Positions 49,183 through 59,848 of a stretch of DNA of 64,000 nt are shown here, piece after piece (the first letter of the stretch is position 1; each line of letters begins with the position of its first letter). Source of the DNA: Tilletia caries (taxonomy: Eukaryota; Basidiomycota; Exobasidiomycetes; Tilletiales; Tilletiaceae); NCBI GenBank assembly GCA_032718865.1, contig JALUTQ010000003.1, positions 1,208,001 through 1,272,000 on the forward strand. The letters run 5' to 3'. The position numbers and the translations under genes are program-made. Under the pieces are notes generated by a model. That model did no database searches. It had not been told where the DNA came from and was given only the letters and a program-made list of their open reading frames with translations.

Positions 49183-49967
49183 AGGTTGTCCCCGGAGTAA
49201 CGCGGAGGGCTCCGCCTCCGCACTTCCAAATTCCGCCAGGATTTTGACTTTTTGAGGCGAGCTCCGCCTCTGCAGATCAAAACAGAGCTGAAAAAAACCA
49301 GCTCCGCATTCCGACGGAATTTTGCCAAAGTTGAAATCCCAGCTCCGCGCTCCGCGTTTTTTTTTGTGCGTTGTCATAATGCTCCTCCGTGCTCGGTGTA
49401 CGCGGAGCTCGGAGTTCCGCGGAATTCTGTCGGAGCGCAGTGGTGGTATAAGTTGCTCTCAGAATGACTCTATTACAATCAGAGCTATACATTCACCATC
49501 CGACATTGTTGCGGTATTGACTCCAGTGCTATTTTGAAGCTCTCAACGGATGATCATGCCTGTTTTATCCCCTGAGCGTATCTCGACGATACCTATTTTC
49601 TCGGAATTCCGCACACTTCCGCGGAACTTGGAGGAATTCCGGCGGAGCGCACCCAAAATAAGGTCACGTGACCGCTGTTTTCGATTATCACGTGACCTCA
49701 CAGCTCCGTCGGAATTCCGCGGAAATTCCGCCGGAATTTTCACGCAATTTTGACGACTCCGCGCTCCGTACTTTTGGCTAGTGGGCTCAGGATTGGGCTC
49801 CGCGCTCCGCGTAGATTCCGGCGGAGTCCTCCAGGCGGACTCCGTGCTTTTTTAAGATCAAAAATTTCTCGAAAGTGAGCTCCGCGCTCCGCCTCCGGCG
49901 GAGCCCTCCGTCGGAGGAGTACGGAGTCCGCAAACCCCCAGCTCCGCGTCAACTCCGGGGACAGCCT
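49183..49967. mobile_element. TA-type MITE rich in GGAATTCC/GGAGCTCC palindromes
   Basis: Ends AGGTTGTCCCCGGAGT and (inverted) AGGCTGTCCCCGGAGT differ by one base and are flanked by TA at 49181-49182 and 49968-49969. The 785-bp interior repeats words such as GCTCCGCGCTCCGC, TTCCGCGGAATT and CGGAGCTC, nearly all self-complementary. No coding capacity. TA flanks fit Tc1/mariner mobilisation; two bases alone are weak proof. Confidence 0.68.
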
Positions 49968-50074
49968 TAGACGAGGGGGCGATGCATTTCCAAGGGAACA
50001 GTCTGTGACGCCCTTATCCCTTGATACTGGAGGGTAGGGAAAGGGGAGAAGGAGCAGGACATGGGCACACTCAC

Positions 50075-50818
50075 AGCTTGACCTCGTTGATAAGGAACCA
50101 TTCGCATTCCATATCCTCGTCTCGTAGCTCGTAGTTGATTGAACCTGTGACTACCCGGTCGTCGATGTCTGTCTCGGGCTGGTTCGGGTCTCAAGTCGCA
50201 TTGAAGCAGACCCGATTCTTCTCGGGCTTAGGAGGGACGGCAGGGGTGTGAACGATCGTGAGAGGAATAGTAACCACGGGCCCTTCCACGCGCTCAATGT
50301 CTTGGAGCGCAAATGGACCGGACGCAAAGCTCTTGGCCAGCGTCTCGTCTCTCCAAGAAAGGATAATGTCGGTTTGGTCGTCCCAAAAATGATTCGGTGT
50401 AAGAATGGACTTCGATGGCAAGGAAAAAGGGCCCATGCTGAATCCTTGGTCGATACTCGTCGGAACATGACCGAGTCGCATTCGATGCGAGACGCGCAAG
50501 CAGCGCAGGGCTTCCGCAAAGACTCCAGCACGCAGAGGGGTGCTGGTGGAGTACCGAAACGCGATCTTGATGGCGGTGTCGAGTTCAGAGATCAGGACAA
50601 GTGATCGCTCGGCATCCTTCTTTCCCGCATGAGGAGCAGTAATGGCCAAATGAGCATTTCTCGCTGGACGACAGGCAATCAATTCCAAGGTTGTATCGAT
50701 TTCAGAAGCAGTGGGACTTGCCGTCCCAGCGCCAACCGTGCGGCGGGATGCTCTTGAGGCGCTCGTTGTGTGCCTTGGGACACACGCGGAAGTCGTGACC
50801 GGCATTTGGCCGAAGACA
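50075..50818 (-). pseudogene. Retroelement Gag/RT fragment, downstream half
   Basis: Minus-strand reading resumes the gene broken by the Harbinger insertion: GHDFRVCPKAHNERLKSI completes a zinc knuckle, then frames change to SELDTAIKIAFRYSTSTPLR and VPTSIDQGFSMGPFSLPSKS. ASGPFALQDIERVEGPVV and PKPEKNRVCFNAT, the region just before a reverse-transcriptase palm, come next. A TGA follows where a Trp codon would fit, and coding resumes (DPNQPETDID...FLINEVKL) to a GTGAGT at 50075. The linker pattern is that of basidiomycete retroelements with RT; which order they belong to is not settled. Confidence 0.55.
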
Positions 50819-52588
50819 GGAGGGCAGTTCACGCGTCATGAAATCTCACGCCGAGAACCGCTCATTCTCGCTCATATCAACCCAGAGCCGCCCAGAGCCA
50901 CCGAGAAATGAGGGTCGGGGATGAACTCGGCGGGTGCTTTTTGGCCCGCCCAGTCACCCCCAGCTCACTCCCAGCCAGTCCCAGAACCGCTCAGAGCCGC
51001 TGAAATCTGCTCAGCACTACCTTTATTGCGTTTTTCAAGATTTACAGGCGACTGCAGTTACAACAATCCTACAGATATACCAGTGTACCATTCGGGCCTG
51101 AGCGTAAGCGGTGAGAGTCGAGTCTGGGAGAGGTTCGGTCAGCTTGCCCCAGTGGCTTGTCCCTATAGAGTGCAATGTGCGTTGCAGTGATGTCGGTGTA
51201 GACGGGTACCAGAGTAGCTGGTTTGCGAGTAGCTGGTTTATTTGCTACCAGCTAGCACTTAGCAACGTGACCCGACGTACCGTCTGCTCAGAGCGCGAGC
51301 CAGGAAGGATGGCCCGTCGTGCGATGGAGTGATGGTAGATGCGAGGATGGAGGCGATCGTTACAGCCTAGAAGCGCGAAAGTCGATACCCAAAATGAATC
51401 TGGGGAGTGGACGCATCTTGGCGTTGGCAGGACTCTGGTGCTGGAGATGGAAAAGGGCTATCAGAGTTTAAGGGAGTTGGGGCAGGGTTAAAAATAGCAG
51501 CTGGCAGGGTTAGAAAAAGGAAAAAGGGTTAATCCATGTTCTGCCCTTATGTATTCATCGGGAGGGTTAGTACTGCGTAAGTGGGTATAGGGAGTTAGGA
51601 GTACTGAGTACTCCATATCGCCGTAGCGGAACTGGTGGGTGGGTGGGCCTCAGCATGTATTCGGTGTGTACATGCGCATACATGTAACATGCTGCACATG
51701 CCACTTTTATGCGACGGGTTGTTGGACGTCAGCTACATAGCTGTCGCCTGTCCGCCCGCCGGACTGTGGGGATGCACCCCCCGGAAGTCACGGAGATGTG
51801 GTATCGGGAGTGGATAGGGTTGAAGAAAGGGAGGGATACATAGGAGGGATTGGGTGCATAGGTCATACTCACCTTCAACGACAAGGGTTCCCAGCATTGG
51901 GCAGTGGGATGTTCCTTGTACGTAGATTTAGTGGCTTGGCGGGTTCAGTATCTGTTCGCGCAACCTCAGAGAAGCAAGTAGCAATCGTAGGAAAGTGGAA
52001 ACAGTATCAGTGAGAGTGCGTTGGCTGGCAAACAGTGCCTGACGGTCGACGGTGGAGACATGGAGTCGGGGTTAGGGGACGATGCGACTCAACTTCAGAA
52101 AAGAGACAACAGTCAACACTTGACGGCCGCAAACGCGAATATGTCCACGAGCACCGATGTCCACGAGCACCGATGTGGTTGAGCAAAGAGATGGGGTTGA
52201 TGGTTAGCCATGGCCCATGAACCAGGAGTGATGCGACGCAGAGTGAGAAGGGTTAGGAGAGGCGAGAGACTACTCACAACATGGGCAGACAGGATGATCT
52301 TCGGCAGCAAGTCAGCAGCTGCAAACCTGCAAGGATGGCCCATCGGCGATGCTGCGGGACGGAGAGGTGGGGAGCAGCGGGATGGGAGTCGAGAATTTCG
52401 TGAGGGAAGAAGAGGGGAGAGGGGTCGCCGGTGTTTGAAGAAAACTGAAATGAGACGGTACTCGTGAGTCGTGGGAAAGAAAGGCAAGGAAGGTCAAGGA
52501 AGCAGAACAAGAGGTAAGCTGTTGGGTTACAGGAAGGTCAAAGGAGGCTCATCCATCGATACTTTCCTGGCTGCTGCGTACCGCTGCC

Positions 52589-54856
52589 GTGATGGGATCC
52601 AAGAAAGACAAAGGCAAGCCCCCAGCTCCCTGGCAATGGACTCGAGAGCAAGAAGAAGCAATCTGCGAGTGGTTGGCGAAGCCGAGCCGCGACGGAACTG
52701 CAAATGGAGGAGCTCGTTCCTACGACAAGAGCAAAGCAACTGCATGTGAGCATATGCTCGAAGCACTTCACGCAGACAAACCGATCAAAGCCACCGGTCT
52801 CACCAGTCAACAGCTCGTCAACAAGGTTGCCAAGATGATCTCGTTGTACAAGAAGATCCTGGACACCGTCGAGAACTCCACGGGCGGTGGAGTTGCTCGC
52901 GAGCACCACGACACGGCTGATTGGATCTGGGATAAGCACGGTGGGCGAGGGGCAAAGCAAGGCAAGAAGAAGGAGAGCATCAAAGGTTAGTCAGAACAAG
53001 AACAAACGTCGTTCGGCTTGAGTACCCTGCACCAGACTCTAGACTGAATCGCGTGGTCCTCCTAAACCCTCCAGCCTACATCAGTCGCATATGCCACTAC
53101 TACTATACCATGGACGACATCCTCGGGGACAAAGCCAACGTCAAGCCACCGAGCCTGTTGGAGGGAGGAGTCAGAACCCAGCTTCAACTCGCAAACTTGG
53201 CGACCTCAAAAAGGAAGTCGGCTGCCAAGAAGGATAATGGAGAGGACGAGGAAGAAGATGAAGACGAGGAAGAGGAGGAAGAGGAAGAAGAAGAGAAGGA
53301 AGATGAGGAAGAGGAGGACGAGGAAGATCAGATAGAGGACGAGGGCGAGGGGGACCAGGTTCCTCACGGAGCGACGGATGAGAGTGATCTCGCCGAGTCA
53401 GAGGACGAAGAGGAGGGCGGGTATCTGGGACAAGGCACCGAATCATAGGCTGAGCGACTGCTGGCGAAGGAGGTGGGGGGTTCATGCTCACCAGGAGTCG
53501 GTGCGAAGAAGCCGGCCAAACCCAAAAAAAAGTCAGCTACCGCGAAGCCGAAGAAAAGTATGGCCCCGATCTGTGTCCCTGGAGCTTCAAAGAAGAAGGT
53601 GAAGGTCCCGGCGAAGCCGAAAAAGGTCAAATCGTCAAAGCAGCAGTCAACGCGTGCTCCTGGGCAGACCAAAACTCAACTGGCACAACAAAACTCTCTC
53701 GTCTCCCCGGCCTCGTCAAGCCCGAAACTAGGAAGAAGCCCGCCGACGGTCCGTCTGTTGGCCAGGCTCTGGCCGAGATGGTCAGCGCGGAGGATCGACG
53801 TCTTCGACTGAAGCGACAAGACGAACTCACGGAGCGGGAACGGCTCTCGGTTGTTGGCGATACCACCGAGACGGCTCGGATCGATCTCGAGCGAACAAAG
53901 GCGAAGGATGTTCGGGACCTCGAAGACCGAAAACTTGCCGCGGTCGAGACCAAAGAGGCCTTCGAGAGGGATCATCGTCAGCTGGAACGGGAGCGGGAGA
54001 AAGAAAAGGAGAGACGCGAGGACCGGTGGCGTGAGGAAGAGTACAGAAGGGAAGAACGCCGAAGGGACAAGGAGCGACAGGAAAGGGAAGCGGAGGTCAG
54101 ACGGGAAGAGAAAAGGAGGAAAGGAGGAAGGAGAAGGAAGATCGCCGGGAGAGGGATGAAGTCAATCGTCGCTTTCTGTTGGAGATGGAGGAAAGGAAAC
54201 AAGAGCGGGATCGTGAGCGTCAAGACCGGGAACGAGAACGCGAGCGGCAAGAACGAGAACGACGCGAAGAGCGTGAGCGCATGTGGATGCTGCAATCGTC
54301 CGCGCCAGGTTTGCAGATGCACAGTGCAGCTTTCCCGTCACTGCCGCTAGGCGTCAGCCCTGGTCGGGCAGCAAATCAAGGCGTACCCATGCCACCTTTC
54401 GTCTCTCCGCACGCAGCACCGCCTGTGCCGCATGTACCCCACGATACTTACCCGCCTTCGGGGCCCGTGTATGGAAGCGGTGCTGCGTATGGATACTTCC
54501 AAGGCTCGCCCTCGACCGGATCAGCTTACGACCCAACCATCCCATTCTATGGACGTCCACAGCCGACTCACCCCATGATGACCCCGACCCCTTCACTAGC
54601 CCGGCGCCATCATCCCGAGCCCTCTGCCACTGGCCACTCTTTCACCAACCCCCCTTTCTCGCCACTTCAGCACAACGGCGCCCCTGCTCCCATGCCAACC
54701 GCCAACCCTCCTACCTTCAGCCCAGCTCAGTCGATGCCCTACCCCTCCCCGACAGCAGAGCGGATGACTGCGCTCAATACGCGCGACGGTTGGAGTTGGA
54801 GCGGAGGACAGTTCAACGAAGGTGACGATGGTGGTTCTGCTTTCGGCCCATGCTAG
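52589..54856 (+). CDS. Harbinger Myb/SANT-like DNA-binding protein (probably degraded)
   Basis: Exon 1 (52589-52985) encodes a Myb/SANT-like domain: WTREQEEAICEWLAKPSRDG, LTSQQLVNKVAKMISLYKKI and ADWIWDKHGGRG. After an intron (acceptor at 53073-53074) the frame gives ISRICHYYYTMDDILGDKAN, which fits the family, and a Glu/Asp-rich run. Beyond 53450 reading must change frame at least twice: KKPAKPKKKSATAKPKKS, then KPADGPSVGQALAEMVSAED with an Arg/Glu coiled coil, then a Pro-rich tail ending at 54856. Harbinger Myb-like proteins carry the transposase into the nucleus and bind the ends. Undetected introns could explain some shifts; otherwise the gene is decayed. Confidence 0.72.
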
Positions 54857-55053
54857 TTCATGGTGGTCATGAACAAAAGTCAGAACATTGCTCCAGGAGC
54901 AAACCTTGACACCCCAAACTACCATGCCCTCACACTTCAGTCTCCAATCACCTAAGCCTCAAATAATGACAACACCACTTTGATTCGACATCAGACTTGA
55001 CTGTGAATCATGATTGCCCAGAGTCCTATGCCCATTGCCCAGAGTCCAGACTG

Positions 55054-56369
55054 TTACGCATACATTCTGCTCAAAGCCCGTTGTTTGACCACCTCTCTCC
55101 ACTCCTCGTCATCATCTCCCTGCTCTTCTGCCGAGCCTCCTTCTTCTCCGTCGTCCTCAGGGTCGGGTTCCATCGTCCAGTCGTCTCTGAGGTGTAGGAG
55201 AATGTTATGAAGAACGACGCATGCTGTAACATACCTGCATGCGGTCGCATGCTGCTCGTTGTTTAAGAGCCGAACTCGAAGGCCTTTCAAACAGGCCCAT
55301 CATCCTTTCAGAAGGCCAAACGCGTGTTCGATATCGATCCTCACTGACGAAAGAAGTTTGTTGAACAGCTTGTTGGGCCTGGCGTTTGACTGCGGGCGCT
55401 TGTACGGAGTAACCACCGTAGTGCTACTGGAGTAAGCACTATCGGCGAGCAGGTACTCGCCCTCGCTGAAGAACGCTCCTGGCTGACGATGGGGAGATGA
55501 TGTCGACCACGCCCTGCTGTCATGAACGGACCCAGGCCAGCCGACAAGGACGTATGTGAACTGCAACTTGTAATTGCAAACGGCCGACAGATTGATTGCG
55601 TATCGACGCTTCCTGTTGAAGAATTCGTCGCCGTTGAGAGTGCCGCCTGAAGGAACACCAAAGAAGATCAATTCAACACATTCATTTCAGGTCCCAAATG
55701 CACAAATCATGATGCATAACAGAACTTGCCTGGTCGCTCATAGAGAACTATGTCCGTTCCATCCAGCTTCCCTATGACGCCACGCAATCCTGAACGCCGC
55801 TCTGAGTTGCGCGACTCCCTCTCGCGACTGGCGGTATCGGGCCATACGACCCAGTTGTCCACGAGAGATGCCAGCGCGGTAACCACTCGGCGAACGCAGT
55901 CCGAAACGTGACCCTCTGAGATTCCCCATTGCCCGGCATTGACGCGTATCGACGCTCCAGAACCGTTAGCCCCAAGACAGTGCAGGGCTAGCGCAAGCTG
56001 GACTGCGACCGGAGTCTGAGCAGACCGAACTCCGCCTCTGAAGACGGCGTGATCTCGGATAAGAGAGAGCGTGTAGCTGAAACTGTGCCTGTCCATTCGC
56101 ATCCAGCTCCGAAATCGAACGTCGTCGAGCTCTGGAAGAATCTCGTTGATCCAAATAGAGGATTTGGGAACCTTAACCCGCTCGACAAGGTATCTTTGCT
56201 GCTGTATCTGTGAAAGATGGGCCCAAAAAAAGAGTGAAAGCCTGGGATTACGAGCTGCCTCTTCCGTTGGGTCTTGAGATTCCTCTTGCCTTGACTCCCG
56301 CAGCCGCTGTATGACTGCAACAGCCGCGGCCTCGTCAATGAGTAAAGACCGCTTGGTTGCTTTAGGCAT
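55054..56369 (-). pseudogene. HARBI1-like Harbinger transposase with one nonsense change
   Basis: From the ATG at 56369 the protein runs through a helical N-terminus (WINEILPELDDVRFRSWMRM) to the DDE core: VIGKLDGTDIVLYERPG (first Asp), GWPGSVHDSRAW and LLADSAY (second Asp region), then VRIDIEHAFGLLKG (Glu). One intron is needed between RPG and GTLNGDEFFNRKRRY; its donor is GCAAGT, a GC-AG intron ending CCTTCAG. A TGA at 55300-55302 follows LLKG where CGA (Arg) is expected, and the same frame continues WACLKGLRVRLLNNEQHATA and CVVLHNILLHL to a stop at 55054. So only one C-to-T change separates it from an intact gene. The three core acids lie before the stop. Confidence 0.88.
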
Positions 56370-56562
56370 TGGATGTCAGTGAGATCGAGACGTAAGATGT
56401 GTGAAGCGATGGTGGTTTGAATTCAGATCTCAGAAGAGTGGTCACATTTTTTTTTGGCACGGATGAAGGCGGAGGGGGCGAGCGGGATATGGCGGAAATG
56501 AACCAGAATGAGCGAGAATGAGCGGTTCTCGGCGTGAAATTTCATGACGCGTGAACTGCCCT

Positions 56563-57580
56563 AGGCGGTGCAGAAATGCTCCTGTCGGCGCTCGCCTCCG
56601 CCGCTGGTAGCGCCGGGTCCGGTGAACCTCTGAGGTGCACTGCCATCGCCGCGAGAGGGTCCCGACGATGGCACAGATCGAAAGGGCTGCATGGTGCTGT
56701 GGCCATCGCGAGCCTTGCGCTTCAGGGAATGCGGTCCAGAGGGTGGAGCACCCAGCCGATTTGCCGCTTCCGGAACAGCAGCAGCTCCGGGACCGAAGGT
56801 TCCGAAGTGCAGCGTCTTGAGGCCCGTCTCGTACTGGCGAGCGGCAAGCTCGGCGTCCTCGCGCTTTGCCGTGAGGAGGTAGTTGACGAGGCTCTTGCCG
56901 TCGTTCGAGTGGTCGTCGGCCCTGCCCTGTGGGACCGAGGCCGCTTCTCCCGTTAGGTGCAGGAGGCTGGGATCGATCTTGCTGACGTTGAAGTCGAGTT
57001 CGTCGCCCCGGCGAAGCTCTCAGATCTTTCCCAGGACGTTGCGCACGTACTGGCGCCATAGCCACCAGTGTTCGTCGGATGCGCGTGCTGCGACGGCCAG
57101 GCTGAGCTCGTCGACGAGCGTGGCTGGGTCTTACTCGTCCTCTGCGACCTCGGCCTCGTTCTGGAAGGCGCGGAACAGCGCGGCGAGGTCCCCCAGAGCG
57201 CAAAGAAATGGCGCACGGGGCAGAAGCGAGCCACGTGCCAGCGCATCGTTGATTTCGTCCTGGCCTTTCTTGTCGAGGGGGAAACTGAGCTGCTGTCGAC
57301 GGCGTCCGGCATCGAGAATGCCCTCAACAGTGAGTCAGATAAGAGGCGGCTTATGTCCACGCCTGAACAGCTCGACGACGTCCTTGAGAAGCGCGTATGG
57401 CGATCCTACCCACGGGCGCACTGCCGAGTCTTCGCGAGTCGGGTTGTGCTTGAACTTGGGAATGGCGACTTTGTCCATTGCTCCCTCTCTGTCTCTCTTC
57501 TCCGCTTCCCGCAACCCGATTGCTGCTGTCAGAAAGGCCTGCATCTGCTCTGGATTAGGGACTGGGGCTGCGTCTGCCAT
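56563..57580 (-). pseudogene. Retroelement Gag fragment, upstream half
   Basis: The ATG at 57580 opens MADAAPVPNPEQMQAFLTAA and GAMDKVAIPKFKHNPTREDS, a gag-like start. The neighbouring frames carry on through the middle (LVNYLLTAKREDAELAARQY, ALRSEGT-type Gly/Pro-rich linker) with several in-frame stops and shifts near 57300, 57130 and 57020. The last codons before the Harbinger element read F-C-T-A-C, the first half of a zinc knuckle completed at 50818. The element therefore was already or later became non-functional; decay and insertion cannot be ordered from these data alone. Confidence 0.6.
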
Positions 57581-58077
57581 GATGTTGATGCGCGGATGCT
57601 GAGGGTCAAGTCAAAATTGCGGTCGCGCGGAGGTGAGACGAGAGGAAGAAGACGATGGTGGACGTCTTCTTTCTTTCTGACGAAAATCTTTGCTCTCCTC
57701 ACCTCCACTTCTCGCAAGGCCGCACGTTACGCTCATTCTCTCGCCAAACTCATATGACTACTGACTACTGGTTAGGAGTACTGAGGTCTGACTGTATGAG
57801 TGCTGATATTCCTACGTTCTTTTCTATTCCGATTTCATTCTTGCTGCTGGTAGATGGTAGTCCGGGGTCCCGGGTCCTGATCAGCTTCATTGCTTCTATT
57901 TTAATCTCCTACGTTCTACTGGACTTGGCCTTGCAATATTGACCCATTGTCATATGCATTCATGCTGCATGCTGCATGCATCATCGCGGGCAGCATTGCT
58001 TATGTTCTGACTTCTCAGAACACTCTTGCAAGAACGAATGAACTCACACACTGAGCGCCATTCTATCAGGTGAATGA
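57581..58077. other. Interval without recognised genes
   Basis: Promoter side of the gag relic followed by T-rich unique-looking DNA. I see no motif or coding bias in it. Confidence 0.5.
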
Positions 58078-58150
58078 TCTGCTCATCTGCTCATCTGCTC
58101 ATCTGCTCATCTGCTCATCTGCTCATCTGCTCATCTGCTCATCTGCTCAT
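58078..58150. repeat. (ATCTGCTC)n octamer tandem repeat
   Basis: About nine perfect copies of an eight-base unit, followed by degenerate copies (CATGGGCTCATCCGCTCATC). Single units recur at 58981-58990. Confidence 0.95.
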
Positions 58151-58198
58151 GCCTCATGGGCTCATCCGCTCATCACATACGTCATGTGTGACAACTCA

Positions 58199-59200
58199 CG
58201 GCGGAGAGCTCGAAGGGTAGCGAAGCTACTCTGAGAGCGAGGCGCGATAGGCGTCAGTCTATATTGATTGATTGACTGTGGCCTGTGGATCACCGATCAA
58301 GTATTCAGGTACTTACGTACACATGTCACTTTACAACTATGGGCAGATCTATGATCTCAGAGGTCGGCATGGGTTAGGTTTTGGGTATTTGGGGTCCCAT
58401 ACCGGAGGGTATACCCTTTTTCCCGACGAGACTCATACCCATACCCGAGGGTATACTCAAGTTATACCTGCTTATGTAATCAACCGAATTTTTTTTGGCC
58501 ATTTTTAGATTGTATTTACATTTTACCTACGTGTACCTGCGTTGAACCTGGGTATACCTAGGTATACCCATCTTGTCTGGCTTCTGACCGTTTTTGTACA
58601 CATACCCAGATTGTACACTTGTACCTAGGTATACCGTATACCCTGCATTCCAGAATTATACTTAAGTATGTGCAAGTGTACCCAAGTAAGACTCTGTGTA
58701 TACCTGGAATACCCTGTGCATACCCAGATTATACCTGCGTATACCCAGGTTATACCTACGTGTACCCAAGATATACCTGCGTATACCAGGGAGATCATTC
58801 AAATGGGTATAAGGTGGGTACAGGTCAGGTATGGTGGGTAATGGGTATACTCAGGTCATACCCACATACCCAACCTCTTGGGTATAGCGGACCCCATACC
58901 CAATACCGTACCTGTACCCACAGGGTAGGTACTGGGTATACCCAAGATGTACCCATACCCACGCCGACCTCTGTATGATCTATCTGCTCATCATCTATTG
59001 ATCTATGTTGTGTGGAATTCATGGCGGAGAGCTCGAAGGGTAGCGAAGCTACCCTGAGAGCGAGGCGCGGTAAGCGTCAGTCCATATTGATTTATCAACT
59101 GTGGCCTGTGGTTCACCGATCAGGTACGCAATAAACATGTTACATTACAGCTTTGGCCTTTAGGGAGATCTATCTGATCATGATCTATGTTGTGTGGATA
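58199..59200. repeat. Tandem duplication (about 175-bp unit), first copy split by a MITE
   Basis: The block beginning GGCGGAGAGCTCGAAGGGTA at 58200 recurs at 59032 and stays similar for over 110 bases. The two copies continue alike to CTATGTTGTGTGGA once the MITE at 58358-58973 is ignored. The unit includes an inverted pair (GGGTAGCGAAGCTACCC) within it. Confidence 0.82.
58358..58973. mobile_element. hAT-type MITE made of GTATAC palindromes
   Basis: Ends CAGAGGTCGGC(A/G)TGGGT are inverted copies, flanked by an exact 8-bp duplication TATGATCT at 58350-58357 and 58974-58981. The 616-bp interior has about 11 GTATAC words in contexts such as GGGTATACCC and CCTAGGTATACC, with many half-sites (TACCC, GGGTA). 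It has no coding capacity. Confidence 0.92.
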
Positions 59201-59348
59201 AACATGCAGGTTTCCCTGGTGCGCAGCCCTGCGCAGCCCTGCGCAGCACACTGCGCGGTGCCACTGTGCCAGTCACTCTGTCGACACAACCTTATCTAAG
59301 TACAGACACAGTCAAAACAGTGACATAGGAACGGGGGTAGTCGACACT

Positions 59349-59550
59349 TGATAGTAAAAAAGGGAAACAAGCAGAGCGGGTGTGATATAGAAAAAGGGAA
59401 ACAAGCAGAGCGGGTGTGATATAGAAAAAGGGGGACAAGCAGTGCGGGTGTGATAGAGAAAAAGGGGAACAAGCAGTGCGGGTGTGATAGAGAGAAGGGG
59501 GACAAGCAGTGCGGGTGTGATAGAGAGAAGGGGGACAAGCAGTGCGGGTG
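59349..59550. repeat. Minisatellite, about 33-bp unit
   Basis: Six head-to-tail units resembling AAAAGGGGGACAAGCAGTGCGGGTGTGATAGAG, with small variations (GGGAAACAAGCAGAG in the first two). The opposite strand reads as a Tyr-His-Thr-Arg repeat open frame, which is a by-product. Confidence 0.93.
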
Positions 59551-59751
59551 TAAATGGAAGAAAGAAGAAAGGAGGAAGAAGGAAGAAGGAAAAAAAGGGG
59601 GACAGGCGGTGCGCGAGCCAATGAGAAAGATGAGAAGGTGAATGGTGATTGCGCCCCGCGGTTGTGTGCGGCTACGCACGGACGCACGACGCGCGTCGCG
59701 GAAATAGCGGGTAGCGAATGGTGAGTGAAGAAAACAAATGCGGTGCAAAAA

Positions 59752-59848
59752 AATGGATGACCAAAAAGTCTCCGACAAAAGGATTCGAGCACACGACCTT
59801 TTGTCAACACAATTTTAAGTCAACGTAATTCCAACTAGACCATACAGT
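59752..59848 (-). other. tRNA-like relic with internal promoter boxes
   Basis: Minus strand: TGGTCTAGTTGGAAT (A-box-like), then GTGCTCGAATCC (B-box-like), then T runs. Stems do not pair well. It is the third such relic in the mobile-element region. Confidence 0.4.

Larger units (their letters stand above)
50822..56562. mobile_element. Harbinger/PIF transposon, 5.7 kb
   Basis: Inverted ends starting AGGGCAGTTCACGCG extend about 50 bases with one mismatch (50822-50872 and 56512-56562). A direct AGG flanks both ends (50819-50821 and 56563-56565), the 3-bp duplication expected of Harbinger. Inside are the two usual genes, a Myb/SANT-like protein (+) and a HARBI1-like DDE nuclease (-), placed tail to tail. 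The arm 50873-52588 has no recognised gene. The element interrupts a zinc-knuckle codon run of a minus-strand gag; excision plus one AGG would restore that frame. Confidence 0.92.

Noticed and set aside
58078..58150. Octamer array as a CRISPR or telomere repeat
   Set aside because: Units are contiguous without spacers, and ATCTGCTC is not a telomeric unit; it is a simple tandem repeat.
59292..59810. Minus-strand frames with Tyr-His-Thr-Arg repeats
   Set aside because: They arise from the 33-bp minisatellite and have no start context or flanking coding signal.
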